Notes: generated by a model from the sequence alone, not told the origin. DNA of 64,000 nt from Candidatus Poribacteria bacterium (GCA_009841255.1 VXMD01000026.1:91787-155786), one strand, 5' to 3'; positions 15,981 to 26,300 are shown, numbered from the stretch's first letter. A program made the numbers and translations.

Positions 15981-17024
15981 ATGCCGGTTGTATCTCAGGA
16001 TGTTTTGAGAAAGTTTGTGTATGACATATATCGCGGTGCGGGTGGGACGGAAGAGGACGCACGTATCGTCAGTGACCACGTCGTCGATTCTAACCTCGTC
16101 GGACATGATTCACATGGTGTCATCAATGCCCCGAACTACATCGGTGGGATGGAAGGCGGTCCCGCCGCAGATAAGATGGAGATTGTCAGGGAAAGCGGTG
16201 CAGCCACTGTTATCAACGCCAATGGCGCGCTCGGTATGGTCGCCGCACGTAAGGCGATGGAGATGGCTATCGAAAAGGCGGAAAGCTGCACGATCGGTGC
16301 GGTTGGGTTGCATCGGTGTGGACACGCAGGACGGATGGGTGAATATCCACCGATTGCGGCACGCGCGGGCATGATCGGGATCGTTCTTCTCAACGGCGGT
16401 GGACGCTTCATGCATCCGCATGGGGGGACGTCTCGGAGACTGCCACCGAATCCGATTGCGATCTCGGTGCCGCGTCAGGGTGGCGAACCGCTTCTCTTGG
16501 ATATGACACTGAGTGTCGTCGCAGGCGGGAAATTGCTCGTACAGACGGCGCGGGGTGAACCTATACCGGAAGGCTGGATGATAGATGCCGAAGGGAAGCC
16601 GCTCACGGATCCAAACGCGTTTCGTGAACGCCCACAGGACACAGCCGTTATGCCGCTCGGAGGTTTTCAGTTCGGGCACAAAGGGTTTGGACTCGGTGTG
16701 ATGATAGATGCCATTGCCGGTGGACTTTCTTGGGCAGGATGTAGCCGCGAGCAACCGACCCGCGGCGCAAGTGGCATTGTGATGTTTGCGATTAAAATCG
16801 AAGATTTCATCGATTTGGCGGATTATGAACAGGAGATTGCGTATCTTGTGGAGTGGGTGAAGTCATCCGCTCGGTTGCCCGATATTGACGAAATTTATGT
16901 CCCTGGAGAATTCGAGGAACGGAGCCGCGAGAAACGTCTGCGTGAGGGAATACCGATTGAGGAACCGACTTGGAATCGCCTCGTTGAAGCCGCAGAACGT
17001 TTCAATGTTGCGGTTCCCATATAG
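15981..17024 (+). CDS. Malate/L-lactate dehydrogenase family (Ldh2) oxidoreductase
   Basis: An NAD(P)-dependent 2-hydroxyacid dehydrogenase of the Ldh2/YlbC/MDH2 fold, 347 aa. The catalytic His segment GHDSHGVINAPNYI is present, with GMVAARKAMEMAIEKA, HRCGHAGRMGEYP and the RLPPNPIAISVPR strand. AAGGAGG lies 7-8 nt before the ATG. Substrates in this family range from malate to ureidoglycolate and sugar acids; here the context of PhyH and sugar-acid genes is the only clue. Confidence 0.9.
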   Translation: MPVVSQDVLRKFVYDIYRGAGGTEEDARIVSDHVVDSNLVGHDSHGVINAPNYIGGMEGGPAADKMEIVRESGAATVINANGALGMVAARKAMEMAIEKAESCTIGAVGLHRCGHAGRMGEYPPIAARAGMIGIVLLNGGGRFMHPHGGTSRRLPPNPIAISVPRQGGEPLLLDMTLSVVAGGKLLVQTARGEPIPEGWMIDAEGKPLTDPNAFRERPQDTAVMPLGGFQFGHKGFGLGVMIDAIAGGLSWAGCSREQPTRGASGIVMFAIKIEDFIDLADYEQEIAYLVEWVKSSARLPDIDEIYVPGEFEERSREKRLREGIPIEEPTWNRLVEAAERFNVAVPI

Positions 17025-17029
17025 TGGTA

Positions 17030-17046
17030 GGCACACGCCGTGTGCC
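17030..17046. repeat. Short hairpin repeat, GGCACAC family
   Basis: GGCACAC and GTGTGCC pair around a 3-nt loop inside GGTAGGCACACGCCGTGTG. The same element in the opposite orientation is at 50418-50434. Both sit in a short gap directly upstream of a start codon. Confidence 0.5.
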
Positions 17047-17070
17047 GTAAACATGCAACGGGAGGGAAAC

Positions 17071-17670
17071 ATGAGAATCTACGGTTTGTTTGTTTTGCTT
17101 ATCGGCATTACGGGGTGTGCTGCCTTGAATCAACCCATTGGTGAAATGACAGCGTCACGCCTCACCTGTGAGTCTAACCCGGAATTTGTAGATGGGAATC
17201 TGGAGACAGAAAGCACATTCGCCGTGAGAGGGTTTGTCCGAAAAGCGTATCACCTGCACCAGGGGCAGGGACGAGGGCTCGCCTATGCCCAACGGCGGTA
17301 CATAACGCAGGTGGAAGGACAGCGCCGGACGGAAGCGATTATCAAATTGGACGTACCGACCTATATTGCGTATGTGGAGGTGTATCCGGCATCGCGACGG
17401 ATTCCGAATTTCGCAATGATGACGACAACCGATGATCCGCCACGCTTTGATGTTGCTTTTGAACGGGTGTCCGACAAACAGCATCAGGACATAGAGGGGC
17501 TAACCCCAGTGCGTTATCGTATTGGGCGAGAGGTGCTTTATCTACGAATGAGTGCAGATGGAATAGAGGACAGGCAGAATTCTGCCCGAACTGCGAACTC
17601 GGGTGTTGAGATTCCACTGAAAGGGGCTTCTATCCGTGAAGTCAAATTTTATATCCGTCAGACACCCTGA
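17071..17670 (+). CDS. Lipoprotein paralogue 1 of 3
   Basis: A 199-aa predicted lipoprotein (signal YGLFVLLIGITGC, Cys lipobox), started at the ATG at 17071 with GGGAGGG 5 nt upstream. The mature protein shows the trio's shared layout: SRLTCESNPEFVDGNLET, a basic linker, IKLDVPTYIAYVEVYPASRR, PNFAMMTT, SDKQHQDIEGLTPVRYRIG, LYLRMSADG and the end IPLKGASIREVKFYI. I do not recognise a named family. The pattern of a Cys, then DGNLET, then a long beta-rich stretch resembles carbohydrate-binding (discoidin-like) modules, which is only an inference. It is the first gene of the operon. Confidence 0.75.
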   Translation: MRIYGLFVLLIGITGCAALNQPIGEMTASRLTCESNPEFVDGNLETESTFAVRGFVRKAYHLHQGQGRGLAYAQRRYITQVEGQRRTEAIIKLDVPTYIAYVEVYPASRRIPNFAMMTTTDDPPRFDVAFERVSDKQHQDIEGLTPVRYRIGREVLYLRMSADGIEDRQNSARTANSGVEIPLKGASIREVKFYIRQTP

Positions 17671-17686
17671 CGGGAAGGAGAAAAAA

Positions 17687-18379
17687 ATGAGTAAATGGAT
17701 GTTTAGCATTTTACTGTTTCTGCCGTTCGGCATCATGGGTTGTGTGGGACTTCAAGGGAAATCGGGAGCGGAAATTCTGCCATCGCGTTTGTCTTGGCTT
17801 CAGGACACGCCTATTGAGGAAATTGCCTCTTCACGGCTGACCTGCGACACCCATCCGGAAATAGTGGACGGCAACTTGGAAACCGTCGGGACTTTTGAAG
17901 TGCAAGGGGCTGTGGAAAAAAAGCATGTTATCGTGCAGCGCGAGACGGGTTTCTACGGCAAAAACCAGTATGTAACAGATCTGGGCGGGACAATCCGAGG
18001 CGAGATTTTGGTTAAGCTGGAAGAGCCGATGTACGTGAGTATTGTTGAAGTCTACCCGGCGTCGCGCATCTCCAATTTGGCACTGAGCACAGCCTTGGAG
18101 GATTCGGAACGTCACTTCGGTCAATCCGGTACGGGATTCAAGCCTGTACATGACAAACAGTATAGAGATGTAGAAGGCACAAAACCGGTGAAATTCGAAG
18201 TGGGACGGGAACTGCTGTACCTGCGCGTGACAGCGGATACAATGGCGGATCGGCAGAATGCCACGCGGTTTGATGACAGAGTCAGTGACGAAGGAATTGA
18301 CATTCCTTTGAAAGGTGCTTCAATCCGCGAGATTAAACTCTACGGGCGACAGCCGTTGTATGGTAAAACCGAAAAATGA
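17687..18379 (+). CDS. Lipoprotein paralogue 2 of 3
   Basis: A 230-aa lipoprotein (FSILLFLPFGIMGC). GGAAGGAG is 7 nt before the ATG. It carries the same blocks as the previous gene (SRLTCDTHPEIVDGNLET, VKLEEPMYVSIVEVYPASR, VHDKQYRDVEGTKPVKFEVG, IPLKGASIREIKLYG) plus an N-terminal insertion that holds a partial second SRL unit. The 16-bp gap to gene 1 and the 4-nt overlap with gene 3 mark one operon. Confidence 0.75.
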   Translation: MSKWMFSILLFLPFGIMGCVGLQGKSGAEILPSRLSWLQDTPIEEIASSRLTCDTHPEIVDGNLETVGTFEVQGAVEKKHVIVQRETGFYGKNQYVTDLGGTIRGEILVKLEEPMYVSIVEVYPASRISNLALSTALEDSERHFGQSGTGFKPVHDKQYRDVEGTKPVKFEVGRELLYLRVTADTMADRQNATRFDDRVSDEGIDIPLKGASIREIKLYGRQPLYGKTEK

Positions 18380-19056
18380 AAATGCGGGTGTTCGGTGTTC
18401 TATTGTTTTTTTACGTCGGTGTTATGGGGTGTGCACTCCTACAAGAGACACCGCCTGTCGAAATTTCGGCTTCACGTCTGTTCTGCGAGAAAAATCCTGA
18501 AATGGTAGATGGAAAATTAGAAACGGTAAGCGTCTTTGAGGCGCATGGGACTATCCGAAAAGGATTTCAGAGACGTGGTAGCCAACGGCAATACCAGCAT
18601 GAAGTCGTGGGTAGTCTAAAAACGGAGACATTGATTAAGCTGGACGCGCCAACATACATTGACTATATTGAAGTCTATCCTGCTTCGACCCTCCCTAATT
18701 TTATTTTAGATACTACCGTCGAAGAGAAATCGTCAAAATGGATGCTTTCGTTTGAGGCTGTTGAAGACAAGCGTGGTGAAGATCTTGAAGGTATCCAACC
18801 TGTCAGATTCCGAATTCGAAGGAAAATTCTCTATATGCGATTGACAGCAAACGCTTTGACAGACGCTGAAAATGTAGGTGGATACAGCGAGACTGCCATC
18901 AAAGAGATGGAGACTTCTCTGAAAAAGATGAACGCAAGCAAAGAGGCGACCGAGAAAGTAAGCCGACAGTGGCGAAAACAGAGGAGAGAGGGAGAAATGC
19001 AAATTCCGCTTAAAGGGGCTGCGATCCGCGAGATTAAATTCTATAGCAAAAAATAA
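18376..19056 (+). CDS. Lipoprotein paralogue 3 of 3
   Basis: A 226-aa lipoprotein (FGVLLFFYVGVMGC) whose ATGA overlaps the stop of paralogue 2, so it is translationally coupled. Conserved blocks are SRLFCEKNPEMVDGKLET, IKLDAPTYIDYIEVYPAS, VEDKRGEDLEGIQPVRFRI and IPLKGAAIREIKFY. It differs by an extra charged, probably coiled segment (SLKKMNASKEATEKVSRQWR) before the last strand. The three proteins are clear tandem duplicates that have diverged extensively. Confidence 0.75.
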   Translation: MKMRVFGVLLFFYVGVMGCALLQETPPVEISASRLFCEKNPEMVDGKLETVSVFEAHGTIRKGFQRRGSQRQYQHEVVGSLKTETLIKLDAPTYIDYIEVYPASTLPNFILDTTVEEKSSKWMLSFEAVEDKRGEDLEGIQPVRFRIRRKILYMRLTANALTDAENVGGYSETAIKEMETSLKKMNASKEATEKVSRQWRKQRREGEMQIPLKGAAIREIKFYSKK

Positions 19057-19062
19057 ATCCGC

Positions 19063-19091
19063 TTGACTTTTGTTTGAGAATCTTGTAAAAT
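19063..19091 (+). promoter_or_regulatory. Sigma70 promoter of phoH operon
   Basis: TTGACT (19063-19068), a 17-nt spacer and TAAAAT (19086-19091). It lies 194 bp upstream of the phoH start and directly after the lipoprotein operon. The long leader contains no other obvious gene. Confidence 0.55.
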
Positions 19092-19284
19092 AAGAGTGAT
19101 TAACGGGATTTATTCACGACAATTTCTGTTGGGGCTGGTTGGAAATTTGCCAGTCGAGAAAGCAAATTGTGTATAACTCCTGAAATTTGACATTTTTTAA
19201 CAATTGCGTTAAGGTTTAGTCAGAATATACTAAGGTGAAACCTATAGGTTTCCCGTTTAAAAAAGCCGGAGGATTAGAATCCGA

Positions 19285-20301
19285 TTGCAAAAACAAGGAT
19301 CAAAGGGTGTTCCCATACAGAGCAACGCTGAAGTGCAAGCCCTCTTCGGGCAAAGTGATGCCTTCTTGAAGATCATCGAAGATGGATTTGATGTGCGCGT
19401 TGTTTTGAAAAGTGACAGCATTGCTGTCGTTGGTGAAGATATCACAGAAGTTAACCGGGTGACAGCGGTTCTCGAATCCCTACTTCACCGCATCCGGAAA
19501 GGAGAACGCATTCAGGCAACCGATGTCAACTATGTAATTCGAGCGTCGGGTGCTGGTGAGCGAGAGACTTTGGGTGAAACTGGAGCTGAGTCGATTCCAG
19601 TATTCTCGAAACGTGGCGTCATTCGCCCAAAAACCGCTGGGCAGAAAAGGTATGTTGAGGCAATTAAGCACAACGACTTGGTCTTTGGCATCGGACCGGC
19701 GGGGACGGGAAAGACGTATCTCGCGATGGCGATGGCGGTTTCCGCGCTCAAAAGCGGGCAGGTGAGTCGTATAATTTTAACACGTCCCGCTGTCGAAGCG
19801 GGTGAACGTCTCGGTTTCTTACCGGGTGACATTGCAGACAAAGTCCATCCATATCTGCGACCGTTATACGATGCCCTCTATGACATGATGCCCCCCGAGG
19901 CACTCGACAAATACATTGAACGAAATGTTATTGAAGTTGCTCCTATCGCTTTCATGCGGGGTAGGACACTTAATAACTCGTTTGTCGTCCTTGATGAAGC
20001 ACAAAACGCTACGATTGAGCAGATGAAGATGTTTTTGACGCGTCTCGGTTTCGATTCAAAAGCTGTGGTTACGGGCGATATTACGCAGACAGATCTTCCG
20101 AACCATAAAGTCTCAGGGCTCGCAGATGCCCAAGAAGTGCTTTCGGGCATTAAAGGAATCCAGTTCGTCTATTTTTCTAAAATGGATGTTGTACGGCATG
20201 AACTCGTCCAACGCATTGTTGAAGCTTATGAACAGGCATCCCCGCATAATACGAGACGGAATGGCGTAAATCCAGCGGAAGTCGCTGGTGGAGAAGGATA
20301 A
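19285..20301 (+). CDS. PhoH family ATPase
   Basis: PhoH-like P-loop ATPase, 338 aa, cytoplasmic, linked to RNA metabolism together with YbeY. Walker A is GIGPAGTGKTYLAMA (about residue 136), Walker B is FVVLDEAQNAT, and the N-terminal part resembles a KH-like domain (FLKIIEDGFDVRVVL). It starts at TTG with GGAGGA 8-9 nt upstream; no ATG in frame fits. ybeY follows 5 bp later, the usual arrangement. Confidence 0.93.
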   Translation: MQKQGSKGVPIQSNAEVQALFGQSDAFLKIIEDGFDVRVVLKSDSIAVVGEDITEVNRVTAVLESLLHRIRKGERIQATDVNYVIRASGAGERETLGETGAESIPVFSKRGVIRPKTAGQKRYVEAIKHNDLVFGIGPAGTGKTYLAMAMAVSALKSGQVSRIILTRPAVEAGERLGFLPGDIADKVHPYLRPLYDALYDMMPPEALDKYIERNVIEVAPIAFMRGRTLNNSFVVLDEAQNATIEQMKMFLTRLGFDSKAVVTGDITQTDLPNHKVSGLADAQEVLSGIKGIQFVYFSKMDVVRHELVQRIVEAYEQASPHNTRRNGVNPAEVAGGEG

Positions 20302-20306
20302 CCGTT

Positions 20307-20759
20307 TTGATTCGGGTTACCAATACGAGTCGCAATACCACTTTTGACCTGGAAGTGGTTTACAGCGCGGTATGTGCAACGTTAAAGGCGCATGACGCAG
20401 AACCGTGTGAGGTCAGCGTCCTCTTAACAGATGATATTGACATGAGACAACTCAACCGAGATTATCGTGACATTGATGCTCCGACGGATGTATTAGCGTT
20501 TTCGATGCGTGAAGGTGAAGAGGGTGATTTAAACCCAGGTTTGCTGGGAGATCTCGTTGTATCTCTTGAAACCGCGGCGCGACAAGCATCGACACGGGAG
20601 GGACTCGGTGGCGTTTGTGGTGACCTTGAGACAGAGGTCGCATTGCTCACAGTCCACGGCATGCTACACTTGCTGGGCTACGACCATCAAACGCAAGAAG
20701 AAGCCAAGGTTATGTTTGAAAAGCAGAGAAGTATCTTTCGGCTACTGCAGGAATTGTAG
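20307..20759 (+). CDS. ybeY: Endoribonuclease YbeY (16S rRNA maturation)
   Basis: A zinc-dependent single-strand endoribonuclease of 150 aa acting in 16S rRNA 3' maturation and ribosome quality control. The metal site HGMLHLLGYDH (H-x3-H-x5-H) and the upstream strand DIDAPTDVLAFSM are canonical. It starts at TTG, with GAGAAGGA upstream inside the end of phoH. Confidence 0.95.
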   Translation: MIRVTNTSRNTTFDLEVVYSAVCATLKAHDAEPCEVSVLLTDDIDMRQLNRDYRDIDAPTDVLAFSMREGEEGDLNPGLLGDLVVSLETAARQASTREGLGGVCGDLETEVALLTVHGMLHLLGYDHQTQEEAKVMFEKQRSIFRLLQEL

Positions 20760-20810
20760 TGGTGTTGTCCGTTGTCTTAGGTGGTAATGTGTTAATTCAA
20801 ATGATGTACC

Positions 20811-20976
20811 TGTAATGAAATTATGCCTTAAATGGCATAATTTGTCCTTGCTTTACATTTGGATGGGTGTTTTTGATAGGGTATTTTTGCGTATTGCTTG
20901 GGTATTTTTTCAGATCTACGGAAAGGCACTTCAATGTCTATACCCTGCTTACCGAACCGCAAGGTAAAATTAAAAA
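20811..20976 (+). repeat. Mosaic repeat copy R4 with internal palindrome
   Basis: The order is TGTAATG, a perfect inverted repeat AAATTATGCC / GGCATAATTT (20818-20843, 6-nt loop TTAAAT), TTGCTTTACATTTGGA, then GCGTATTGCTTGGGTATTTT, CAGATCTACGGAAAGGCACT and the terminal box ACCGAACCGCAAGG plus TAAAATTAAAAA. The palindrome is the same as at 52519-52544 in reverse. It separates ybeY from the CorC-like gene; the box ends 35 bp before that start. Confidence 0.7.
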
Positions 20977-21011
20977 TCTGAATACCGCCAAATTGGTCTA
21001 TCACTAGGAGT

Positions 21012-22292
21012 GTGATTTTACGTTTGGACGACCTAGACTTAGTCATCAAACTCGTTAGCTTAGGTATACTTTTAATTCTCAATGCGCTGTTTTCAGCAGC
21101 TGAAGCGTTACTGACTCGGTTAACGCGGGCTGATATTCTCGAGTTTGCCCAGGAGGGTGGCAAACGCTACGAACTACTGACCTCCTTATTGCACAACCCA
21201 CGCCGTTATTCGCTGACCATTATCACGGCAAAAACGATTTTGATAGTGGTGAGCGTTCTGATATTTGGAACGCTCTGGGAACATGATGTCGCGAATGCGG
21301 CACTCGCGGTTGCCTGTTTCGTTGTCTTTACTGAGTTGTTCCCTAAAAATTATGTACAGGGCAGTACAGGAGAAGCAACGATTCGGGCACTCAGTGTGCT
21401 TCGCGTGATTTATTGGGGCGGGTTCGTTGTTTTAATCCCGCTGAATTTCCTCGCAAACCTTATCGTCCGTGTCTTCGGAGGCAAGGTTACCTCAGCAAAA
21501 GACAGCCTCGTATCCCCGGAGGTTTTGGAGACGCTCGACAACGTCGCCGATAGCCAAGAAATCTTAGAACCAGACGACCGAGAAATGATCTCTCGGATTT
21601 TAGACTTACCGGATAAAGTTGTTCGGGAAATCATGGTCGCGCGGACCGATATGGTCTGTCTTGAAGTTACCACCCCCGGTGACGAGGTTTTACAGACCAC
21701 CATCGCCTGCCGACATACCCGTATTCCAATCTATGAGGAAACCATCGACCGAATTGTCGGCATTTTGCACGTTAAGGATATGTTGGATTGCTGGGAAAGA
21801 GGCAAACCGATCAATTTGAGGGAGCTGATCGTGGACCGGGGTCCTTTTTTCACACCGGAGAGCAAGAATATTTCGGAACTCTTCCGGGAACTTCGGGCAC
21901 ACAAACAGCACATCGCAATCGTTGTGGATGAATACGGTGGCACTGCTGGGATTGTGACCTTAGAAAACATCATCGAAGAAATTGTTGGCGAAATCCACGA
22001 TGAAGACGAAATAGACGAACAGGATGACTACGTCCAGATGGATGCCAACACCTATTCGGTGGATGCGAGACTCAATCTTGTTGAATTGAACGAAAGACTC
22101 GGTACGGAACTTGAGGCGGAAAACATTGATACGATCGGTGGCTTCGTCGTGGACTATCGCGGGCGTGTGCCTGAACAGGGCGATCAATTTACCTACCGCG
22201 GGATCCGTTTTACCGTATTCGAGGCAGATGAACGACGCATCCATAGGATTCATCTTCGGATGCCAGATATCGATGCTGGTGAGGCATCCTAA
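21012..22292 (+). CDS. CorC/HlyC-type transporter-associated protein (CNNM + CBS)
   Basis: An integral membrane protein of 426 aa: an N-terminal DUF21/CNNM region with about three membrane segments, a tandem CBS pair (VARTDMVCLEV to VDEYGGTAGIVTLENI) and a C-terminal CorC_HlyC domain (DARLNLVELNERLGTELEAE). It is linked to Mg2+/Co2+ efflux or resistance. The start is uncertain: GTG at 21012 has AGGAG only 1 nt away, whereas TTG at 21024 has the same AGGAG 13 nt upstream. It belongs to the conserved phoH-ybeY-corC-recO neighbourhood. Confidence 0.88.
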   Translation: MILRLDDLDLVIKLVSLGILLILNALFSAAEALLTRLTRADILEFAQEGGKRYELLTSLLHNPRRYSLTIITAKTILIVVSVLIFGTLWEHDVANAALAVACFVVFTELFPKNYVQGSTGEATIRALSVLRVIYWGGFVVLIPLNFLANLIVRVFGGKVTSAKDSLVSPEVLETLDNVADSQEILEPDDREMISRILDLPDKVVREIMVARTDMVCLEVTTPGDEVLQTTIACRHTRIPIYEETIDRIVGILHVKDMLDCWERGKPINLRELIVDRGPFFTPESKNISELFRELRAHKQHIAIVVDEYGGTAGIVTLENIIEEIVGEIHDEDEIDEQDDYVQMDANTYSVDARLNLVELNERLGTELEAENIDTIGGFVVDYRGRVPEQGDQFTYRGIRFTVFEADERRIHRIHLRMPDIDAGEAS

Positions 22293-22302
22293 AATTAGCG
22301 TT

Positions 22303-22337
22303 TCTTCAATCCCGTAGCGGGTGACATCTCTGTAGAA
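22303..22337 (+). repeat. REP-like element
   Basis: CCCGTAGCGGGTGACATCTC and TGTAGAA form a short hairpin with a conserved tail. The same pattern (CACCCCAGCGGGGTG followed by TATGTCTATAGA) recurs at 26495-26523. It lies after the CorC-like stop codon. Confidence 0.4.
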
Positions 22338-22348
22338 ATAAAATTAAT

Positions 22349-22377
22349 TTGACAATGCGCCGCAGGAGAGGTATAAT
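22349..22377 (+). promoter_or_regulatory. Consensus sigma70 promoter of tRNA-Pro
   Basis: TTGACA (22349-22354), exactly 17 nt, TATAAT (22372-22377): a perfect consensus promoter ending 12 bp before the tRNA. It probably also drives recO. Confidence 0.8.
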
Positions 22378-22389
22378 TAAACATAAGAA

Positions 22390-22464
<75 letters not shown>

Positions 22465-22506
22465 TTTTATTCCTTCAGCGAAAACGCGTCCACCATACCT
22501 GAAACC

Positions 22507-23271
22507 ATGGCAGCTCAAAAGACCCAAGCGATTGTCATTCGCGCCTTTCCCCTTCAAGAATTCCATAAAATTATTACTTTCTACACGCCTGACTTCGGGA
22601 AAGTTAAAGCGGTCGCTTACGGCGTAAAAAGCCCAAAAAGCCGTCTCGGTGGGAGTTTAGAACTCCTCAATCACGGAACGCTCCTCTTTCAGTATCGTGA
22701 AAATCGGGAATTGCAAAACATCACTGATTTCAATTTAATTGACGGATTTGACGCGATCCGCTCCGATTTCACACGCATTACCTACGGGTGTTATTTCGCC
22801 GAGTTGGTAGATAGCATCGCGTCGGAAGGGATCGCCAGCCCTGAAATTTTCAATCTCCTCCACACCACCTACCAATTTTTAGCGCATACGGACGATGTTC
22901 CTTTGCTCGCGAGGGGGTTTGAAATTAAGTTTCTTGATTGTGCGGGTTACGGACCGGAACTTTCACGGTGTGTGCATTGCGGTTCAGCTGTAAAAGGAGG
23001 AGCGATAGACGGATTCGGTATCGCTTTCAGCGTCCGGTACGGCGGTGTGCTGTGTGGCGAGTGCAAAAATCGAGACGGTGCTGCCTTTACTATCGCGCCC
23101 GGTAGTTGCGAATTGCTAAAAGTACTTCGGAGATCCGAATGGGAGCGGTTCAACCGGATCCGCGCCTCTACCCGTAATCATCAGGAACTTAAACGTCTGC
23201 TTGGCAATTTCATTGAATATCATACCGAACGCACCTTAAAAAGCCTCAAATTTATTGACGATGTTTTGTAG
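22507..23271 (+). CDS. recO: DNA repair protein RecO
   Basis: RecF-pathway mediator that loads RecA and anneals SSB-coated strands. At 254 aa it is full length: an N-terminal OB fold (TQAIVIRAFPLQEFHKIITF), a helical middle, and the zinc module CVHCGSA...CGEC. The start ATG follows tRNA-Pro at 43 bp and lacks a strong Shine-Dalgarno. Confidence 0.94.
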   Translation: MAAQKTQAIVIRAFPLQEFHKIITFYTPDFGKVKAVAYGVKSPKSRLGGSLELLNHGTLLFQYRENRELQNITDFNLIDGFDAIRSDFTRITYGCYFAELVDSIASEGIASPEIFNLLHTTYQFLAHTDDVPLLARGFEIKFLDCAGYGPELSRCVHCGSAVKGGAIDGFGIAFSVRYGGVLCGECKNRDGAAFTIAPGSCELLKVLRRSEWERFNRIRASTRNHQELKRLLGNFIEYHTERTLKSLKFIDDVL

Positions 23272-23351
23272 ACCCCAAATGATTTATACGCTGGGTTTCT
23301 CGTTCAAAATTTATTATTTCATTGGAAGCATTCAGAAACAGATAAGGAGTC

Positions 23352-26300
23352 ATGAAATTGAAGAAAAATAGTATCTTAAAAACTTTTCGCGACAGGTTTC
23401 GGAAACTTGTAAGTTTCACCAAAGTGGTATTTCTGCTATGCGTTGCTGTATATATGGCGATAGCCATTAACTTTGATGTCTCTGCGGCGATCACTGGAAA
23501 AGTTTCTGGGGTCATCACCGCTGAAGCGACGGATGCGCCGCTGGTGGATGTCACGGTAACCCTCGTCGGAACGAGCAGCACGGCGACAACCAATGCTGCT
23601 GGCTACTATGTTATGACTAACATTCCGCCGGGCAGTTACGATGTGAAGGTCGAACTCACCGGTTATGCAGCGGAGACTGTGGCGGGGACAAGGGTGCTCG
23701 CCGGTCTTACGACGACGTTAAACTTTACCTTAAAGAGCACCACGGTGCAACTTGAAGGGATAACGGTGACCGCTGTTAAGCCGCTCATCAAACGGGACGT
23801 TACGCAAACGACAAGGATCATTGAATCGGATGATATTGAGGCGATGCCGCGCGATACGGTAAACGGCATTTTACAGACTTTACCGGGTGTTGCCGTGCTA
23901 AACTCAACCGGTTCAACACATGTTCGGGGGGGTAGGTCGATGGAGATTCGGTATCTCATTGACGGTATCCCGATTAATAATCCGATCAGCAGAAGTTTGG
24001 GGTTGAGTATCGGCACGAATTCCCTTGAGCAGATGGAGGTCATCACGGGCGGATTCAATGCGGAACACGGTGATGCGCAATCCGGTATCGTTAATCTTAT
24101 TACGAAGGTCGGAACAAATAAATTCTCTGGGAGAATCCGGTACCGAGTCGGACAGTGGGGAACGCACCACGGCGATCCCTTATACGGTCCGTGGCTCGAT
24201 CCTGACAACGGGTTTCGACCCGTTGCGATTGAACCTTTTAGAGGTATCTTCTTCGGTCAACCCTACGATTATCAAAAGCCGTACCGCGGAGATGATGTCA
24301 CCGTTGCGGAGTTAGCGGCACGAGAAGGCGACGCACAGGTCGTCTTTACGGAGGTTTTCCCCGGCGTATATGCGGACAGGACCGAAAACCCGCTCCAGCC
24401 CGTGATAGATCCGGAAACGGGTGAACCGCAAGTTAACGCCGATACGGGTGAACCGATTCTGACGCGTCAACCCTATCGGGATGCCGATGGCACTGTTATC
24501 GACTATGAGAAGAAACAGGTTACTTTGTTGGACGGCTACGTCGTGGACCTGGAACAGTATAGTGGGTTGTTCAACGACACGAAGAAATACGATCTATCGC
24601 CGAGCCATATCGGTGAATTTGCGCTCAGCGGACCGATATGGGGAAATCGGTTGACGTTCGCTGCCTCCAGCCAGTTGTCACGAAATCACAGTTTTTTCCC
24701 GAATAGCAACGGGACGTCCTATATCTTCCAAGGGAAACTGAAGTTTGAAGTGACGCCGAGTATCAAGCTCACCGCAAGTGGGCTTTTCAATCGCGGTGAA
24801 AGTCATTCCTATGGGGGTTCGCTCCGCTTTTGGCCCAATGCCGTTCCGGTGTCAAATTCAAGCGCGCGGAATACATCCGTGCGGCTCTCACATAATATCA
24901 ACTCTGGTACTTTCTATACGTTGACAGTTGGACAGTTTCATCGTTCGGGTGAGGCGCATCAACCCGGAAAGGTGTGGGATCCCTTGGAAAAGACGTTTGG
25001 TGAAAACGCATGGGATCCCGAGAAATCCTTTGCGCAGAATCAAGAAGAAGGCAGAATTAGAAACCCGCCCCAACAGGCTTACAACGATACAACCTATTTA
25101 GTCGCCGGGGACAGTAATTCTTGGGGTACCAGCGAGGCAACGACCTCAATCGTGAGAGCCGATTTTTCCAGCCAAGTTACGGCGAACCACCTGATCCAGA
25201 CAGGTATTGAGTTCCTGGGATATGACCTTTATAATCTCAGCACAACGAATTACGGAAGCTCCAATCTTTACATGGAGTACTATGATGTCCAACCGCAATC
25301 CTTGAGTATGTATCTCCAAGACAAGATGGAATATGAAGGCATGATCGTCAACGCCGGTTTACGATATGACCTGTATAATCCATCGGGCGTTTCACCCGAA
25401 GACCCATTTGATCCGCTCGAACTGAACGACGATGGCACCATCAAACTGGATAAAAGCACCTATAAAGTTGGACTCCCGATCATTAAAAATCCGGTTGAGG
25501 CTTCTACCAAACACATGATCGCACCACGCCTCGGCATCTCCTTTCCGGTGACCGACCGATCGAAGTTGCACTTTACCTACGGACATTACTACCAGATTCC
25601 ACGAGGCGATGATCTCTATGAAAACCTCAATTTTGATATGCGGGGTGCAATCCGAAGGAGAGGGAATCCTGACTTAGATCCGGAGCGGACGATCGCTTAT
25701 GAAGTCGGTATCATACGGCAATTCACCGATGACTTAACGATTGACATCACGGGGTTCACCAAGGATATTGACAAACTCGTCAATAGCGTACATGTTGACA
25801 TTACCAACGATTACAGCTACTTCCTGAATGATGAATTCGAAGGTATGCTCCACGGCATCTATGGTCGGGTGCAGGGATTTGAACTTACGATTCGCAAATG
25901 GCGCACAGGTGGAAGTCCAGTCTCTGGGATGCTCAGTTATACCTATTCCGTCGCGAAGGGAAAAGGCTCCAGCCGGAATCTGGGCTATCTCACCTACTAC
26001 CGACAGCAGCCTGATGTAACCGAAAGTCATCCGTTGGCATGGGATCAACGTCACGTTTTTTCTGGACTGTTGGATATCCAATTGCCCTTCGATTCTGCTG
26101 TCAATTTTATTGGCAGGTACGGGAGCGGTTTGCCTTATACACCGAATCCGAGAGCACCTGTCAAGCCCGATATCAACTCGAAGCGTTACCCGCCAACCTA
26201 TAACGTTGACGCGCTGATCAGCAAGCGGAGTCGGATTGGTGGTTTGACCTACACGCTATTTGTGGACATTCGGAACATCTTCAACACGAAGAATCTCGAC

